Below are positions 1 to 11,336 of a DNA stretch of 55,341 nt, piece by piece. The position numbers were made by a program, and so were the translations under genes. Source of the stretch: Bacteroidales bacterium. Its GTDB lineage: Bacteria; Bacteroidota; Bacteroidia; Bacteroidales; UBA932. The notes beneath the pieces are model-generated. The model made no database searches and was not told where the DNA came from. It was given only the letters and a program-made list of their open reading frames with translations. The stretch lies in NCBI GenBank assembly GCA_017453565.1, contig JAFTEQ010000043.1, positions 1 to 55,341 on the forward strand, in the 5' to 3' direction. Each line of letters begins with the position of its first letter. Position 1 is the first letter of the stretch.

Positions 1-1557
<1,557 letters not shown>

Positions 1558-1569
1558 TTACAAAAAAAA

Positions 1570-3159
1570 CTACAAACTGAAGGCCACGCCGAGCGTAAAA
1601 CTGGGCCCCATTTCCATATGCAGGGGCGAACGGGTGATTTCGGCGCCGAACAGGTTCCCAATGCGTGCCCAGGCCTCCGTGCGCCGGTTGAAACGATAGG
1701 AGGCGTCGAGCGAGAGGTTGATGAATCCGTCGAGCGTCCTGAAGGCGCTGTAGCGCAGGCTCTCCGCATCGACCGTGGCGCCGGCGAAAATCCGCCGGTT
1801 CCAGTTATACACCGCACGCAGGTTCGTGCACACGGCCGGAAGGTCGAGGTAGGCCGCGTCCATGTCGGTCTTGTTCCAGCAAAAACGTCCGTCCACGGCC
1901 AGACGGTCCGATTCCCAGGAACCGAGCAGTTCCACCCATGTATGGCGGTAGTCGGAGAAACGCAGCTGATAGACGTAGCGGGCCGGATCGGCGGCCGATG
2001 CAGCCAGCGCATAGACCGACATGCTGGAGAGGTTGCCCCAGCCGCCGTTCAGGTCATACTGGAACTTGTTCCACAGGCTGCCGCGCACGCCCAGGAGCGC
2101 CTTGATTTCGTCGAAGGAACGGTTGAGCGAGTTCGTATAGGCCGGCGAGAACCAGTGGTCGGAACACTTGTAGGAAGAGTAGTCGCGGATGCGCTCCTCC
2201 CCCGTCACAGCAGCATAGACGCCCAGGCGTTCCCCGAAAAGATTCACATTCGCGCGCACATCGGGACGCAGGAACAGATGGTCACCCAGCGCCATGAAAA
2301 CGCCGCCCGAAACGTGCGCCGGGCCGAATTCCATCTCCACGCGCGGACGCACATAAGTGAGCGACACCTCGTCGAAAACGTTCTCCGCATAGGACGACTG
2401 CTGCAAATGGAAGTCTATCAGCAGTTTGTAACGGAAGTCAATGACCGGCCCGAGGGTGGCGTCAATCGAATACATGGGCTCTCTGATAAACGCAGCGCCC
2501 GGCAGGTCCTCATAGGCATAGCCCAGTCCCACCGCAAAGGAGTAATAGAACAGGGTGCTGTCCGGCTCGTTCGAAACCAGGCGGGCCGAAAGGTTCACGT
2601 CATGGAACTTTCCGTCCGCCAGGTCGTCGCGGGTGAACAGGCCCCGGTAATCGGCCTGCCAGCTCATGTCGAAACGCTCCTTGTTCCAGCGACCCTCCAC
2701 CCCGAAGTTCTCGTCGAGGTCGTGCCCGTCGAAACGCGTGCCGTCCACGCTCTTGTAACGCCCCAGGTAGCCCTGCAGGTCCTGATAGACGCTCATGCGC
2801 ATGAGACCCTTGGTCACGGGACTCCAGACGGCCTGCAGCTCCGGATGCAGCGGATAGCCCGCTCCGGCCCGGACATAGAGTTTGCGGGCGTCGAAGCTGC
2901 GGAGTTTGGGCAACACGCGCACGGAGTAAGGCGTAAAGTCGTAGGCGCCGCGGTATGGCGTATCGAACACGGTATAGTCCACCTCGGTCCTGAACTGCGT
3001 CACCGAATCGGGAACGGCCATGGTGAGGTCGTTCTTGCGCACTTCCGACATCCGGGTTTCATAGTCGTTGGTCACCTGCACCTGCGGATTCAGGTTCTGG
3101 GCCGCCGCGGAAAGGGCGCCCAGACCCAGGCAGGAAAGAAGTATGATGGTCTTTTTCAT
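1570..3159 (-). CDS. outer-membrane beta-barrel protein, function unknown
   Basis: A 529-residue protein with a Sec signal peptide (MKKTIILLSCLGLGALSAAAQ). The rest is rich in alternating aromatic/polar strands, with repeated Tyr/Phe/Arg and short turns, and ends in Phe-Ser-Leu, as expected of an outer-membrane barrel. The C-terminal half resembles the barrel part of TonB-dependent receptors (for example 'YRFNRRTEAWARIGNLFG'), but I see no plug domain or TonB box. It starts 7 nt after the stop of the TPR gene, so the two form an operon. By inference the TPR protein works with the barrel in the periplasm or at the outer membrane. No catalytic motif is visible and I cannot name a substrate. Confidence 0.75.
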   Translation of the reverse strand: MKKTIILLSCLGLGALSAAAQNLNPQVQVTNDYETRMSEVRKNDLTMAVPDSVTQFRTEVDYTVFDTPYRGAYDFTPYSVRVLPKLRSFDARKLYVRAGAGYPLHPELQAVWSPVTKGLMRMSVYQDLQGYLGRYKSVDGTRFDGHDLDENFGVEGRWNKERFDMSWQADYRGLFTRDDLADGKFHDVNLSARLVSNEPDSTLFYYSFAVGLGYAYEDLPGAAFIREPMYSIDATLGPVIDFRYKLLIDFHLQQSSYAENVFDEVSLTYVRPRVEMEFGPAHVSGGVFMALGDHLFLRPDVRANVNLFGERLGVYAAVTGEERIRDYSSYKCSDHWFSPAYTNSLNRSFDEIKALLGVRGSLWNKFQYDLNGGWGNLSSMSVYALAASAADPARYVYQLRFSDYRHTWVELLGSWESDRLAVDGRFCWNKTDMDAAYLDLPAVCTNLRAVYNWNRRIFAGATVDAESLRYSAFRTLDGFINLSLDASYRFNRRTEAWARIGNLFGAEITRSPLHMEMGPSFTLGVAFSL

Positions 3160-3166
3160 AAGCGTC

Positions 3167-6154
3167 TCAGGGATTGAGGGTCTTCAGACGTTCCAGCCGC
3201 TGGGCGACGGTCGACGGGATCTCGTCGTCGGCGGAAGAGGCGATGTAACCGCTCTGCACCGACTCGAAAGTGGCCTTCGCCTGGCTGAGGTTCCCCCGTT
3301 CCACGAAGGAGTCTCCGAGCACGATGAAGGCCCTGGCCAGCCAGTAGGTCTGGCCGCCCGCCTTGCCGGCGAAGTCGTAGACACGGCGCTCCACTTCATC
3401 GAAGGCTCCCTTGTCGAAGGCGTCCTGCACGAGCATATAACAGGATTCCGCCCCTTCGGAAGTGGTGCTCTGCCTGGCGAGCGCGGTGAAGATCTCGAAG
3501 GCTTCTTCGCGGCGGCTCGAGGAGAGCAGCGACTTGGCCTTGATGTAGTCGGCCTCGCGCAGCAGGGCGTCACGCCCCTCGGAGGCCGCCTTCACGGCAT
3601 CGGCCGCGGTAATGGCCGATTCGTAGTCCTGCGCCTTGTAGGCGGCGCGCATCATGCCCGTACGGGCCTCGGCCTGGTTGTCGGCGAAAACGGCGATGGA
3701 AGCCAGCTTCCCGTAGCCGCTGTAGGCCTCGAGATAGCGCTCCAGTTCATAGGAAAGACGGGCGTAATGCAGGGCGGAGAGCTCCGCGAACGAACCTTCC
3801 TTGAGGCGCTTGGATACCTCCTGATAGGCTTCGCAGGCCTCTTCCTTACGTCCGAGGTTGCGGTACGACTCGGCCAGGTAGAACCAGGCCTCACCCTGAC
3901 GCGTTCCCTTGGGATAGTCGTCGAGATAACGGCGCAGCGACTGTACGGCCTGGGCGTAATTGCCCGCCAGGTAGACCTGCTCCGCCGTGTTGAAGTAGAG
4001 GCTTTCCTTCTCTACCGGCGTACGACCCGAGTTGAACCCGGTCGTCTCCATGTATTCGAGGTATTTCTCGCTCTGGCCGGTGGTCTGATAGATGGAATTG
4101 ATGGCCAGCAGGGCGTCTTCGGCGAATTCACTGCCGGGCATAAGATCCACCACCTGCTTGTAGTGCGCGAGCGCCTGGTCGTAACTGGCCATGTTGCGGC
4201 AGGCCATGCCTTGTCCGATGAGGGCCTTGGCCACGAAGACGTTGTCGGAGGTGGAGGAGCGGAGCCGTCCGAACACCTCCAGGGCCTCCTGGTTCTGACC
4301 CGCCTCCATGAGGCTGCGGCCCAGTTCGTACATGGCGTCGGCGTACATCGGCGCCTCGGAAGAGGCTTTCTTAACCGTGGACAGCACGCGGACCTTGGCG
4401 CTCTTGTCACCGGCGAGGCCGTAGGCAAGGGCCTGCTGGTAATAGGGATAGATCTTGTCGGGCGAGGGGAACTCGTCGAGCACGCGCTGGTAGGAGGCGA
4501 TGGCCGCCCGGTAGTTGTGCCGTGCGAAATCGCAGTCGGCCCGGCGCTCAAGGGCGTCTTCGTGGGAATGGGCGTCACGGGAGGCGATGTAGGTATCGTA
4601 CCAGCGGGCCGCCGATTCATATTTCTTCTCGCCGTAATAGCAGTAGGCCAGGTTGTAGGGCAGCAGACGCCCTTCCTGTTCCCCGTTCAGGGCAGAGAGG
4701 TTGTAGAGGTCGTTGTACAGGGCCTCGGCGCCGGAGTAATTGCCCGAGTGATAGTAGGCCTCGGCCAGCCAGTAGCGGGTGAGCTGTCCGAAACGGTCCT
4801 GCCGCGGCAGATAGAAACCGGCCGCCTTGAGGCAGGGCACGGCGTCACGCCAGGAGCCTCCGGCGATCAGCTGGTTGGCACGCAGGTAGTTGGCCTTCAT
4901 GAAGTTGCTCTTCTGCTGCGCGTCCAGATTTTCGATGTGGGCATAGGCCGACACGGCGCCCGCGTAGTCGCGGTTCTCCAGGGCCGCGAGGGCCATATAG
5001 TTGTAGATCTGCTCGTCGCGTCCGCTCGAAGGATAACGGCGCATGTATTCACGGAACACGGCGGTATCGGCATTGAGGTCGAAGGCGAGTTTGGCGTAAT
5101 TGAAGAAGGCGTCTTCCTGCAGGCGGGGGTCGTAATCGACCCGGGCGGCGTCGCGGAAGGCCTGTGCGGCGGCCACCTTGTTCTTCAGGCGGATCTGGGC
5201 GTCACCCATCTTGTAATTGGCCACCTGGCCGAGGGAATCACCGCGGTCGCCCATGCGCGTGAAACGCTCCACGGCTCCCGCATAGTCCTGTACCGCATAG
5301 AGCACGCTGCCGGCGTGGAAGAGATCGCTGCGCGAACTGCCTTCCGCCGGTGCTGCGGCCTGGGCCTCTTCCTGCTGCCGGAAGTACTCCAGCGCCTTCT
5401 GCTTGTCGCCCTGCACCAGGTAGGCCTCGGACAGGAGGCGGGCAAGACGGGCCCGGCGGCCGTCGGGGGCGAGTTCAAACAGCGCCGGACCTTCGCTGGT
5501 CACATAGCCGTAGTCGCGCAGCATGAACTTGCTCTCCAGCAGATAATACTGCGAGAGGGCCCGGAAACGCTCGTCCGTGGCCGAACGCGAGAAGGCCTCC
5601 GCCGCCTCGGCGAAATGCTTTTCCTCGTAGGCCATATAACCCGTCATGTAATTGGCGGGCGCAAGATATTCACGACGGCGCTCCTGCTCCACAGCGGTAA
5701 AGGCCCGACGCGCCGCGTCATAATCGCCTTCCGCAAAGGCGCAGTAACCGCTCTTGAACAGATACTCGGAACGCTCGGCCTCACTGAGCGCATCGGCATC
5801 CACCAGGGCGAACTCGGAACGGGCGGCCGGGAAATTCCGCTCGTCGAAGAGATTGTAGGCATACTGCAGGTGCAGCTTCGAATTCAGGACACCCTGCGGA
5901 TACCGGGATTCGTAATCCTGGATGAGATCGGGATAATCGGATGCGTTGACCCGGGCGGCGCAGAGGATGGCATAGGCTTCGGCAAGCGGATCGTCCACCG
6001 CCTCGAAAAGGGCCCTTGCACGCTCATACATCCCGTGTTCATAGAGATTCAGGGCCTGCCGGTACGCCCGCGTACGCTCCCCCGGCCCGGCCTGGACCGG
6101 AAGCGAGAGGAGGAGGGCCGCCGACAAAAAGGTCAGCACAGATTTCATTCGCAT
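3167..6154 (-). CDS. periplasmic tetratricopeptide-repeat protein (995 aa)
   Basis: Large helical-repeat protein. The signal peptide is MRMKSVLTFLSAALLLSLPVQA; ATG at 6154, with Met3 as an alternative start. The remainder is a near-continuous array of TPR/Sel1-like helix pairs with recurring patterns such as 'YNLAYCYYGEKKYESAARWYDTYI' split among many repeats (for example AEGDYDAARRAF and HKNYRAA-type units). Such proteins act as scaffolds, not enzymes. It is first in an operon with the barrel protein 7 nt downstream. The upstream region holds a TAAATTTG box on the same strand, and it is divergent from ftsE. The YbgF/CpoB type of TPR protein is a distant alternative, but the length is much greater than that family. 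A role in envelope assembly is inference. Confidence 0.8.
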   Translation of the reverse strand: MRMKSVLTFLSAALLLSLPVQAGPGERTRAYRQALNLYEHGMYERARALFEAVDDPLAEAYAILCAARVNASDYPDLIQDYESRYPQGVLNSKLHLQYAYNLFDERNFPAARSEFALVDADALSEAERSEYLFKSGYCAFAEGDYDAARRAFTAVEQERRREYLAPANYMTGYMAYEEKHFAEAAEAFSRSATDERFRALSQYYLLESKFMLRDYGYVTSEGPALFELAPDGRRARLARLLSEAYLVQGDKQKALEYFRQQEEAQAAAPAEGSSRSDLFHAGSVLYAVQDYAGAVERFTRMGDRGDSLGQVANYKMGDAQIRLKNKVAAAQAFRDAARVDYDPRLQEDAFFNYAKLAFDLNADTAVFREYMRRYPSSGRDEQIYNYMALAALENRDYAGAVSAYAHIENLDAQQKSNFMKANYLRANQLIAGGSWRDAVPCLKAAGFYLPRQDRFGQLTRYWLAEAYYHSGNYSGAEALYNDLYNLSALNGEQEGRLLPYNLAYCYYGEKKYESAARWYDTYIASRDAHSHEDALERRADCDFARHNYRAAIASYQRVLDEFPSPDKIYPYYQQALAYGLAGDKSAKVRVLSTVKKASSEAPMYADAMYELGRSLMEAGQNQEALEVFGRLRSSTSDNVFVAKALIGQGMACRNMASYDQALAHYKQVVDLMPGSEFAEDALLAINSIYQTTGQSEKYLEYMETTGFNSGRTPVEKESLYFNTAEQVYLAGNYAQAVQSLRRYLDDYPKGTRQGEAWFYLAESYRNLGRKEEACEAYQEVSKRLKEGSFAELSALHYARLSYELERYLEAYSGYGKLASIAVFADNQAEARTGMMRAAYKAQDYESAITAADAVKAASEGRDALLREADYIKAKSLLSSSRREEAFEIFTALARQSTTSEGAESCYMLVQDAFDKGAFDEVERRVYDFAGKAGGQTYWLARAFIVLGDSFVERGNLSQAKATFESVQSGYIASSADDEIPSTVAQRLERLKTLNP

Positions 6155-6176
6155 AAAATTCTCTTTTAGCAGTCTA

Positions 6177-6184
6177 CAAATTTA
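6177..6184 (-). promoter_or_regulatory. -7 box of the TPR/barrel operon
   Basis: TAAATTTG on the minus strand fits the Bacteroidetes -7 consensus TAnnTTTG. It gives a leader of about 17-20 nt before the ATG at 6154. No good TTTG -33 element is seen. Confidence 0.5.
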
Positions 6185-6207
6185 ATCATTTTCTTCGATT
6201 TTTCAGC

Positions 6208-6215
6208 TATATTTG
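6208..6215 (+). promoter_or_regulatory. -7 box of ftsE, 5 nt from the ATG
   Basis: TATATTTG matches TAnnTTTG and ends only 5 nt before the ftsE ATG (6221). Transcription should begin at or just before the start codon, so the mRNA is probably leaderless. A -33 TTTG is not clear. Confidence 0.65.
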
Positions 6216-6220
6216 CGCAC

Positions 6221-6925
6221 ATGGAACCATTGATTTCGCTCAAAAAAGCAGACATCCTGGGCGGGGGTGAAAAGGTCCTCTACGGAGTCGACCTCGAAAT
6301 CGGCCGCGGAGACTTTGTCTACATTGTGGGAAAGGTGGGTACGGGCAAGACTTCGCTCATCCGCAGTTTCACCGCAGAAAACCCTCTGGGCGGCGGTGAG
6401 GGCACGGTTTGCGGCTTCCGGCTCAACCATATCCGCCGCCGCGACATCCCCTTCCTGCGGCGCCGCATCGGGGTGGTTTTCCAGGATTTCCAACTGCTTT
6501 CCGACCGGAGCGTCCACGACAATCTCCTCTTCGTCCTGAAAGCCACGGGATGGAAAGAACGCGAAAAAGCGGAGGCACGCATCGACGAGGTGCTGGAAGC
6601 GGTGGCCATGACGACCAAGGCCCACAAGTTCCCCCATCAGCTTTCGGGCGGCGAGCAGCAGCGCATCGCCATCGCCCGGGCCCTCCTCAACGAGCCGGAA
6701 CTCATCCTCGCCGACGAGCCCACCGGCAACCTCGACAGCGAAACGGCCGACGGCATCATGCAACTCCTCACCGGCCTCAACCGGGAAAAGGGCGCCGCCG
6801 TGGTCATGGTTACCCACAACCGAAGCATTTTCGAGCAATATCCCGGCCGGGTCTTCGTCTGCACCGACGAGAGCTGCCGCGAAAAGGTCATCGACGACAT
6901 CATCGACCTCGACATCACCTTATGA
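6221..6925 (+). CDS. ftsE: cell-division ABC transporter ATP-binding protein FtsE
   Basis: A 234-residue ABC ATPase. Walker A reads GKVGTGKTS (near residue 39), the Q-loop [16 protein letters not shown] is the typical FtsE form, the signature is LSGGEQQR (about 142) and Walker B is [12 protein letters not shown], followed by the H-loop His in MVTHN. FtsE binds ATP and partners with the membrane protein FtsX to control peptidoglycan hydrolases at the septum. No ftsX is adjacent; in this phylum the two are often apart. LolD-type ATPases are the main alternative, but the Q-loop and Walker A favour FtsE. The stop overlaps the ATG of the nth gene (ATGA), indicating translational coupling. The promoter box is 5 nt upstream. 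Confidence 0.88.
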   Translation: MEPLISLKKADILGGGEKVLYGVDLEIGRGDFVYIVGKVGTGKTSLIRSFTAENPLGGGEGTVCGFRLNHIRRRDIPFLRRRIGVVFQDFQLLSDRSVHDNLLFVLKATGWKEREKAEARIDEVLEAVAMTTKAHKFPHQLSGGEQQRIAIARALLNEPELILADEPTGNLDSETADGIMQLLTGLNREKGAAVVMVTHNRSIFEQYPGRVFVCTDESCREKVIDDIIDLDITL

Positions 6926-7554
6926 CCCTTCTGGAACGATACGAGGGCGTAGTCGGCTATTTCCGCGAGAATGTCCCCCTGGCCGAATCGGAACTGCGTT
7001 TTGAGAACCCCTTCCAACTGCTGGTGGCCGTGGTCCTGTCGGCCCAGTGCACCGACAAAAGGGTGAACCTCACCACGCCGGCTCTCTTCGCCCGTTATCC
7101 CGACGCCGCTGCGCTTGCGCAGGCGACGCCCGAGGATGTCTACCCGCTCATCCGCTCCATCTCCTACCCCAACAACAAGGCCCGGCACCTGGTGGGCCTC
7201 GCCAGAAAACTGGTCTCCGACTTCGGCGGCCGCGTCCCTTCCGGCGTGGAAGAACTCATGAGCCTGCCCGGTGTGGGGCGTAAGACGGCCAATGTGCTGG
7301 CATCCATCGTCTACGACGAGCCTGTCATCGCGGTCGATACGCACGTCTTCCGGGTGGCGCGGCGCATCGGACTCTCCCGCGGCAGCACGCCGCGCGCGGT
7401 GGAACTCGACCTGGAACGTCATATCGCTGCAGAACTGCGTCCCGTGGCGCACCACTGGCTCATTCTGCACGGGCGCTATATATGCACAGCCCGCGCACCC
7501 CGGTGCGCGGACTGCCCGCTGACGGCCTGGTGCCGCCACTATGGTTCCCGCTGA
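6922..7554 (+). CDS. nth: endonuclease III (DNA glycosylase/AP lyase)
   Basis: A 210-residue base-excision repair enzyme that removes oxidised pyrimidines and cleaves at the abasic site. The helix-hairpin-helix [12 protein letters not shown] carries the catalytic Lys (in GRKTA), and the catalytic Asp is in AVDTHVFR. The C-terminus has the 4Fe-4S ligands with spacing C-x6-C-x2-C-x5-C ([18 protein letters not shown]). The start at 6922 is chosen because it gives full family length and its ATG overlaps the ftsE TGA by 4 nt; a longer open frame upstream lies inside ftsE and is not coding. It ends 6 nt short of the convergent pgm stop, with no obvious terminator between them. Confidence 0.95.
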   Translation: MTLLERYEGVVGYFRENVPLAESELRFENPFQLLVAVVLSAQCTDKRVNLTTPALFARYPDAAALAQATPEDVYPLIRSISYPNNKARHLVGLARKLVSDFGGRVPSGVEELMSLPGVGRKTANVLASIVYDEPVIAVDTHVFRVARRIGLSRGSTPRAVELDLERHIAAELRPVAHHWLILHGRYICTARAPRCADCPLTAWCRHYGSR

Positions 7555-7560
7555 CGCGGC

Positions 7561-9219
7561 TTACTGCACGAACTGGGCTTTCAGGGCCTCCAGCTTGGCA
7601 TCGGCGTCGGCGCCCTTCGCTCCGAAATAGAACTTGATCTTGGGCTCCGTACCGGAAGGCCGCACCGAGACCACATCGCCCGCTTCACTGAAGAACTGCA
7701 GCACGTTGCTCGAGGGCTGGCCGGTCTTTTCCGGTTCCAGGTAGTCGACCGTCCGCACCACCCGGCTTCCGCAGATCTCCGCGGGCGGGCAGGAACGCAG
7801 GTCCTCCATCATCCGGGCGATCTCCTCGGCCCCGTCCTTGCCCTTGCGCACCAGGTAGACGAGCGATTCCTTGCGATAGCCGTAGCGGGCGTAGATTTCC
7901 TGCAGCAGCCCCCAGAGGCTGAGGCCCCGGTCGGCCGCCCAGGCGGCGCAGTCGGCGATGAGCGAACAGGCCAGTTGGGCGTCCGTGTCGCGGACGAACT
8001 GCCCGGCGTTGAAACCGTAGCTCTCCTCGCCTCCGCAGACGAACTCTCCGTCGGCTTCGTGGCGCTTCACCACTTCGGCGATGTACTTGAATCCGGTGAG
8101 CACGTTGTAGACCGGCACGCCGAACGAGGCGCAGATATCGGCGATGAGTTCGGTGGTCACGATGGTCTTCACCACGTATTTCCCCGCCCCCAGCGTGCCC
8201 AGTTCAGCGCGACGGGTGAGGATATAATAGGTGAGGATGCTGGCGGTCTGGTTGCCGTTGAGCAGCACCATCCGGCCTTCTGCGTCGCGCACGGCGATGC
8301 CCATGCGGTCGGCGTCGGGATCGGTGGCCATCACGATGTCGGCACCCGTCTGCTCCGCGCGCTCCACCGCCATCTTGAGGGCCGACGGCTCCTCGGGATT
8401 GGGCGATACGACCGTGGGGAAATTGCCGTCGCTGAAATCCTGCTCCGGCACGTGGTATACATTGGTGAAACCCAGCCGCGCGAGGCACTCGGGCACGAGC
8501 CGCACCCCGCAGCCGTGCAGGGGCGTGTAGACGAACTTGATGTCGGCGTGGCGCGCACGCGAATCGGGACTGAGCGTGAGCGAAAGGATGTCACGCAGGT
8601 ACTCCTCGTCCACCTCTGCGCCCATCATTTCCACGGCGCCGGGCCGGACCGAACCGAAACGTACCAGGGAAGGATCCTGCACCGCGGCCACTTCGGCCAC
8701 GATCTCCTTGTCGACCGGCGCCGTGATCTGTCCGCCGTCCGACCAGAACACCTTGTAGCCGTTGTATTCCTTGGGGTTGTGCGAGGCGGTGACCATCACG
8801 CCCGCTACGGCGCCCTTCAGGCGGATGGCATAACTGAGTTCCGGCGTGGGACGGATGTTCTCGAAAATAAAGACGTGGATGCCGTTCGCCGACAGCACGT
8901 CGGCCGTGATGCGGGCGAATTCCTTGCTGTTGTTGCGGCTGTCGTAGGAGATGCAGACACGCGGATCGGGGTCGGAACAGTGCCTGAGGATGTAGTTCGC
9001 CAGACCCTGCGTGGCCATGCCCACCGTATACTTGTTCATACGATTGGTGCCCACGCCCATGATGCCGCGCAGGCCGCCCGTGCCGAATTCAAGGTTCTTG
9101 TAGAAGGCATCCTCGAAGCCCGCGGGATCGTTGTTCCGCAGCTCGAGCACCTTCATCTTGGTCTCCTGATCGAAATCGCCTTCGAGCCAGGACGCAGCTT
9201 TCTGTTTGTAGTCTTCCAT
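7561..9219 (-). CDS. phosphoglucomutase / phosphomannomutase
   Basis: A 552-residue alpha-D-phosphohexomutase that interconverts hexose 1- and 6-phosphates and supplies precursors for polysaccharide and glycogen metabolism. All four family elements are present: the phosphoserine loop TASHNP with Ser146, the metal loop ATDPDADR (residues 298-305), the sugar-binding loop GGEESYG (396-402) and the phosphate-binding RPSGTEPKIKFY near 520. The length fits the long PGM2-like form common in Bacteroidetes. It is the last gene of the minus-strand operon, 5 nt after the dipeptidyl peptidase stop. It is cytoplasmic, and which hexose it prefers cannot be read from sequence. Confidence 0.93.
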   Translation of the reverse strand: MEDYKQKAASWLEGDFDQETKMKVLELRNNDPAGFEDAFYKNLEFGTGGLRGIMGVGTNRMNKYTVGMATQGLANYILRHCSDPDPRVCISYDSRNNSKEFARITADVLSANGIHVFIFENIRPTPELSYAIRLKGAVAGVMVTASHNPKEYNGYKVFWSDGGQITAPVDKEIVAEVAAVQDPSLVRFGSVRPGAVEMMGAEVDEEYLRDILSLTLSPDSRARHADIKFVYTPLHGCGVRLVPECLARLGFTNVYHVPEQDFSDGNFPTVVSPNPEEPSALKMAVERAEQTGADIVMATDPDADRMGIAVRDAEGRMVLLNGNQTASILTYYILTRRAELGTLGAGKYVVKTIVTTELIADICASFGVPVYNVLTGFKYIAEVVKRHEADGEFVCGGEESYGFNAGQFVRDTDAQLACSLIADCAAWAADRGLSLWGLLQEIYARYGYRKESLVYLVRKGKDGAEEIARMMEDLRSCPPAEICGSRVVRTVDYLEPEKTGQPSSNVLQFFSEAGDVVSVRPSGTEPKIKFYFGAKGADADAKLEALKAQFVQ

Positions 9220-9224
9220 ATATC

Positions 9225-11336
9225 TTATTGCTTTTCAATCAAATGTTTACGCCAGAACTCCCGGTCCGCCGCACGGGAATGCTCGCCCTGATAACCGCGG
9301 TAGCCGTGCATCCCGTCGGGATAGAGCATGAGTTCGAACGGCTTGCCCGCCTTCTGCAGGGCGTCGGCGAGCAGGAGTGTGTTCTGCAGGTGCACGTTGT
9401 CGTCGCCCGTGCCATGGGTCAGACGCAGTACGGCCCGGCCGTCGGCGGGATAATCCCCCACCCGGTCCAACACCCGGCAGGCCGCATATCCTTCCGGATT
9501 CTCGGCGGGCGTACGCATGAAGCGCTCGGTATAATGGCTGTCGTAGAGCCGCCAGTCATACACGCCTCCGCCGGCGATGCCGCAGCAGTAGAGGTCGCTG
9601 TGACAGAGCAGAAGCAGGGCGGTGTTGGTTCCTCCGAAAGAGAAGCCTTCCACCCCGATGCGCGCCCCGTCCACGTAGGGAAGGCCCTTGAGATACTCCG
9701 CCCAGGCCACGAAATCCTCTATGGGCTGCGTGGTGAGGTCCCGGAAGATGCCGTCCAGCCCGGCCTTGCCGTTGTGACCGGAGGCCCGCACGTCGGCCGT
9801 GAGATGGATGATGCCGTTCTGCGCGAACCAGCGCGCCATTTCCGAGGGCTTGCGCCAACGGTCACGCACATAGGCGGTGTTGGGGCCGCCGTAGATCTCC
9901 AGATGAACAGGATAGCGCCGCGCGGGGTCGAACCCCTCCGGCAAAGTGAGCGCTCCGGGCACCTTGAGTCCGCCCGGAAGGGAGAGTTCGATGATTTCCG
10001 GCAGCGGCAGGGCGTCGGACCGGAAAGCGGGCCCGGCGGCATCGCTCACCAGGAACATGCGGCCCGCCATGCGCGTATCGAGCCGCACACCCGGCTGCTT
10101 CACGCGGGTGGCGCGTTGCGCATACCAGGCCAGTTCGGCCGTCTCGGTCTCGCAGAGCCAGATACGGGTGGGTGTGCGGCCGTTCGAAAGCGCCGTCACG
10201 AACCACTTGCCCGAAGGCGAGAAACGCACGTCCTGAACGTGGAAATCGGGATCGGTGAGGGTATGCAGCGTACCATCCGGTTCCAGACGATAGAGGGCGC
10301 TGCGCACATGGGAATCGCGCTCAGCGCTGAAGAAGACGCTTCCGTCGGCGCCCAGGCGGAGCAGCTCCACGCGCCAGTTGGGCCCTTCGGAGAGGCGTTT
10401 GAGCGTGGATCCGTCGTACGAAAGATAATAGATCTGCTGCCAGCCGCTGTCGTCGGCACGGGCCATGTAGAGGCCGTCTTTCCCGAAGAGCAGCCCGTCG
10501 GGCCAGTTCACCCAGGTAGTCGATTCTTCCCGGTAGATACGGGTTTTCTTACCGTCCGAGACCGACACGCGATAGAGTTCGAGCAGGTTCTGCGTCCGCG
10601 GCTCACGGCTCACGTAGAGATGCCGGCTGTCGGCGCCCCAGAAAGGCGTTCCGTAACAAGGATCGCCACTGTCGTCGAAATCGGCCCAAACCAGGTCTGA
10701 GGCACGCACAACGCCCTTTTTCACCTTGGCGGAAGAGAGGTCGACCACCGCGATGCGCACTTTCGGATTGGGCTCCCCCGCCTTGGGATAGCGGGTCAGG
10801 CGGAGCGAACCGTAGGTGCCGAAAGGAGACCAGATGGGAAACTCCGGCACCGCGCTGTCGTCGAAACGGTAGAAGGCCAGTTTCCGGGAGTCAGGCGACC
10901 ACCAGAACGCCCTGTACTGCGACTTGCGCCCGAAAATCTCCTCGTAATAGACCCAGGAGGCATAGCCGTTCTGCACCAGGGCGGAGCCGTCGGTGGTGAC
11001 GCGGATGAGCCGCCCGCTCTCCACCTCCGACACATAGAGGTCGCCGTCGAGGGTGAAGGCGACGCGCGAGGAATCGGGCGAGAACGTAGGATTCTTCGCG
11101 CCCTCGAAACGGATGGGTTCCTGCACGGGCGGCAGCGTAAGGTCCTGCTCCCGGTTCCGGCTGAAGGCATGCAGCAGGAAAGCCCGGCCGTCGGCAAAAC
11201 TCCCGTCGTACGAAAACAGGACGGTGTCGTCGCCGGTCCATTTCCAGGCAGTGGGAATATCGTTGAATTCCTGGGCGCGCAGGCTCAGGCCGCACGCGAG
11301 CATCAAAAGGAGAGATAAACGCAGGATTCGGTTCAT
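9225..11336 (-). CDS. dipeptidyl peptidase IV (S9B family), exported
   Basis: A 703-residue periplasmic serine peptidase that removes Xaa-Pro dipeptides. The start at 11336 is chosen because it gives a clean signal peptide (MNRILRLSLLLMLACGLSLRAQ) and its ATG overlaps the helicase TGA by 3 nt; longer in-frame starts lie inside the helicase gene. The first ~440 residues form the WD-like beta-propeller. The alpha/beta hydrolase follows with nucleophile Ser566 in GFSFGG (family usually GWSYGG), Asp645 in HGTGDDNVH and His677 in PDGMHGY. It is the fourth gene of the overlapped operon. In gut and oral Bacteroidetes such enzymes help degrade proline-rich host peptides. Confidence 0.93.
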   Translation of the reverse strand: MNRILRLSLLLMLACGLSLRAQEFNDIPTAWKWTGDDTVLFSYDGSFADGRAFLLHAFSRNREQDLTLPPVQEPIRFEGAKNPTFSPDSSRVAFTLDGDLYVSEVESGRLIRVTTDGSALVQNGYASWVYYEEIFGRKSQYRAFWWSPDSRKLAFYRFDDSAVPEFPIWSPFGTYGSLRLTRYPKAGEPNPKVRIAVVDLSSAKVKKGVVRASDLVWADFDDSGDPCYGTPFWGADSRHLYVSREPRTQNLLELYRVSVSDGKKTRIYREESTTWVNWPDGLLFGKDGLYMARADDSGWQQIYYLSYDGSTLKRLSEGPNWRVELLRLGADGSVFFSAERDSHVRSALYRLEPDGTLHTLTDPDFHVQDVRFSPSGKWFVTALSNGRTPTRIWLCETETAELAWYAQRATRVKQPGVRLDTRMAGRMFLVSDAAGPAFRSDALPLPEIIELSLPGGLKVPGALTLPEGFDPARRYPVHLEIYGGPNTAYVRDRWRKPSEMARWFAQNGIIHLTADVRASGHNGKAGLDGIFRDLTTQPIEDFVAWAEYLKGLPYVDGARIGVEGFSFGGTNTALLLLCHSDLYCCGIAGGGVYDWRLYDSHYTERFMRTPAENPEGYAACRVLDRVGDYPADGRAVLRLTHGTGDDNVHLQNTLLLADALQKAGKPFELMLYPDGMHGYRGYQGEHSRAADREFWRKHLIEKQ

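Noticed and set aside
6409-6921. N-terminal extension of nth inside ftsE
   Set aside because: Arg/Pro/His-rich shadow sequence; the nth family starts at 6922, overlapping the ftsE stop.
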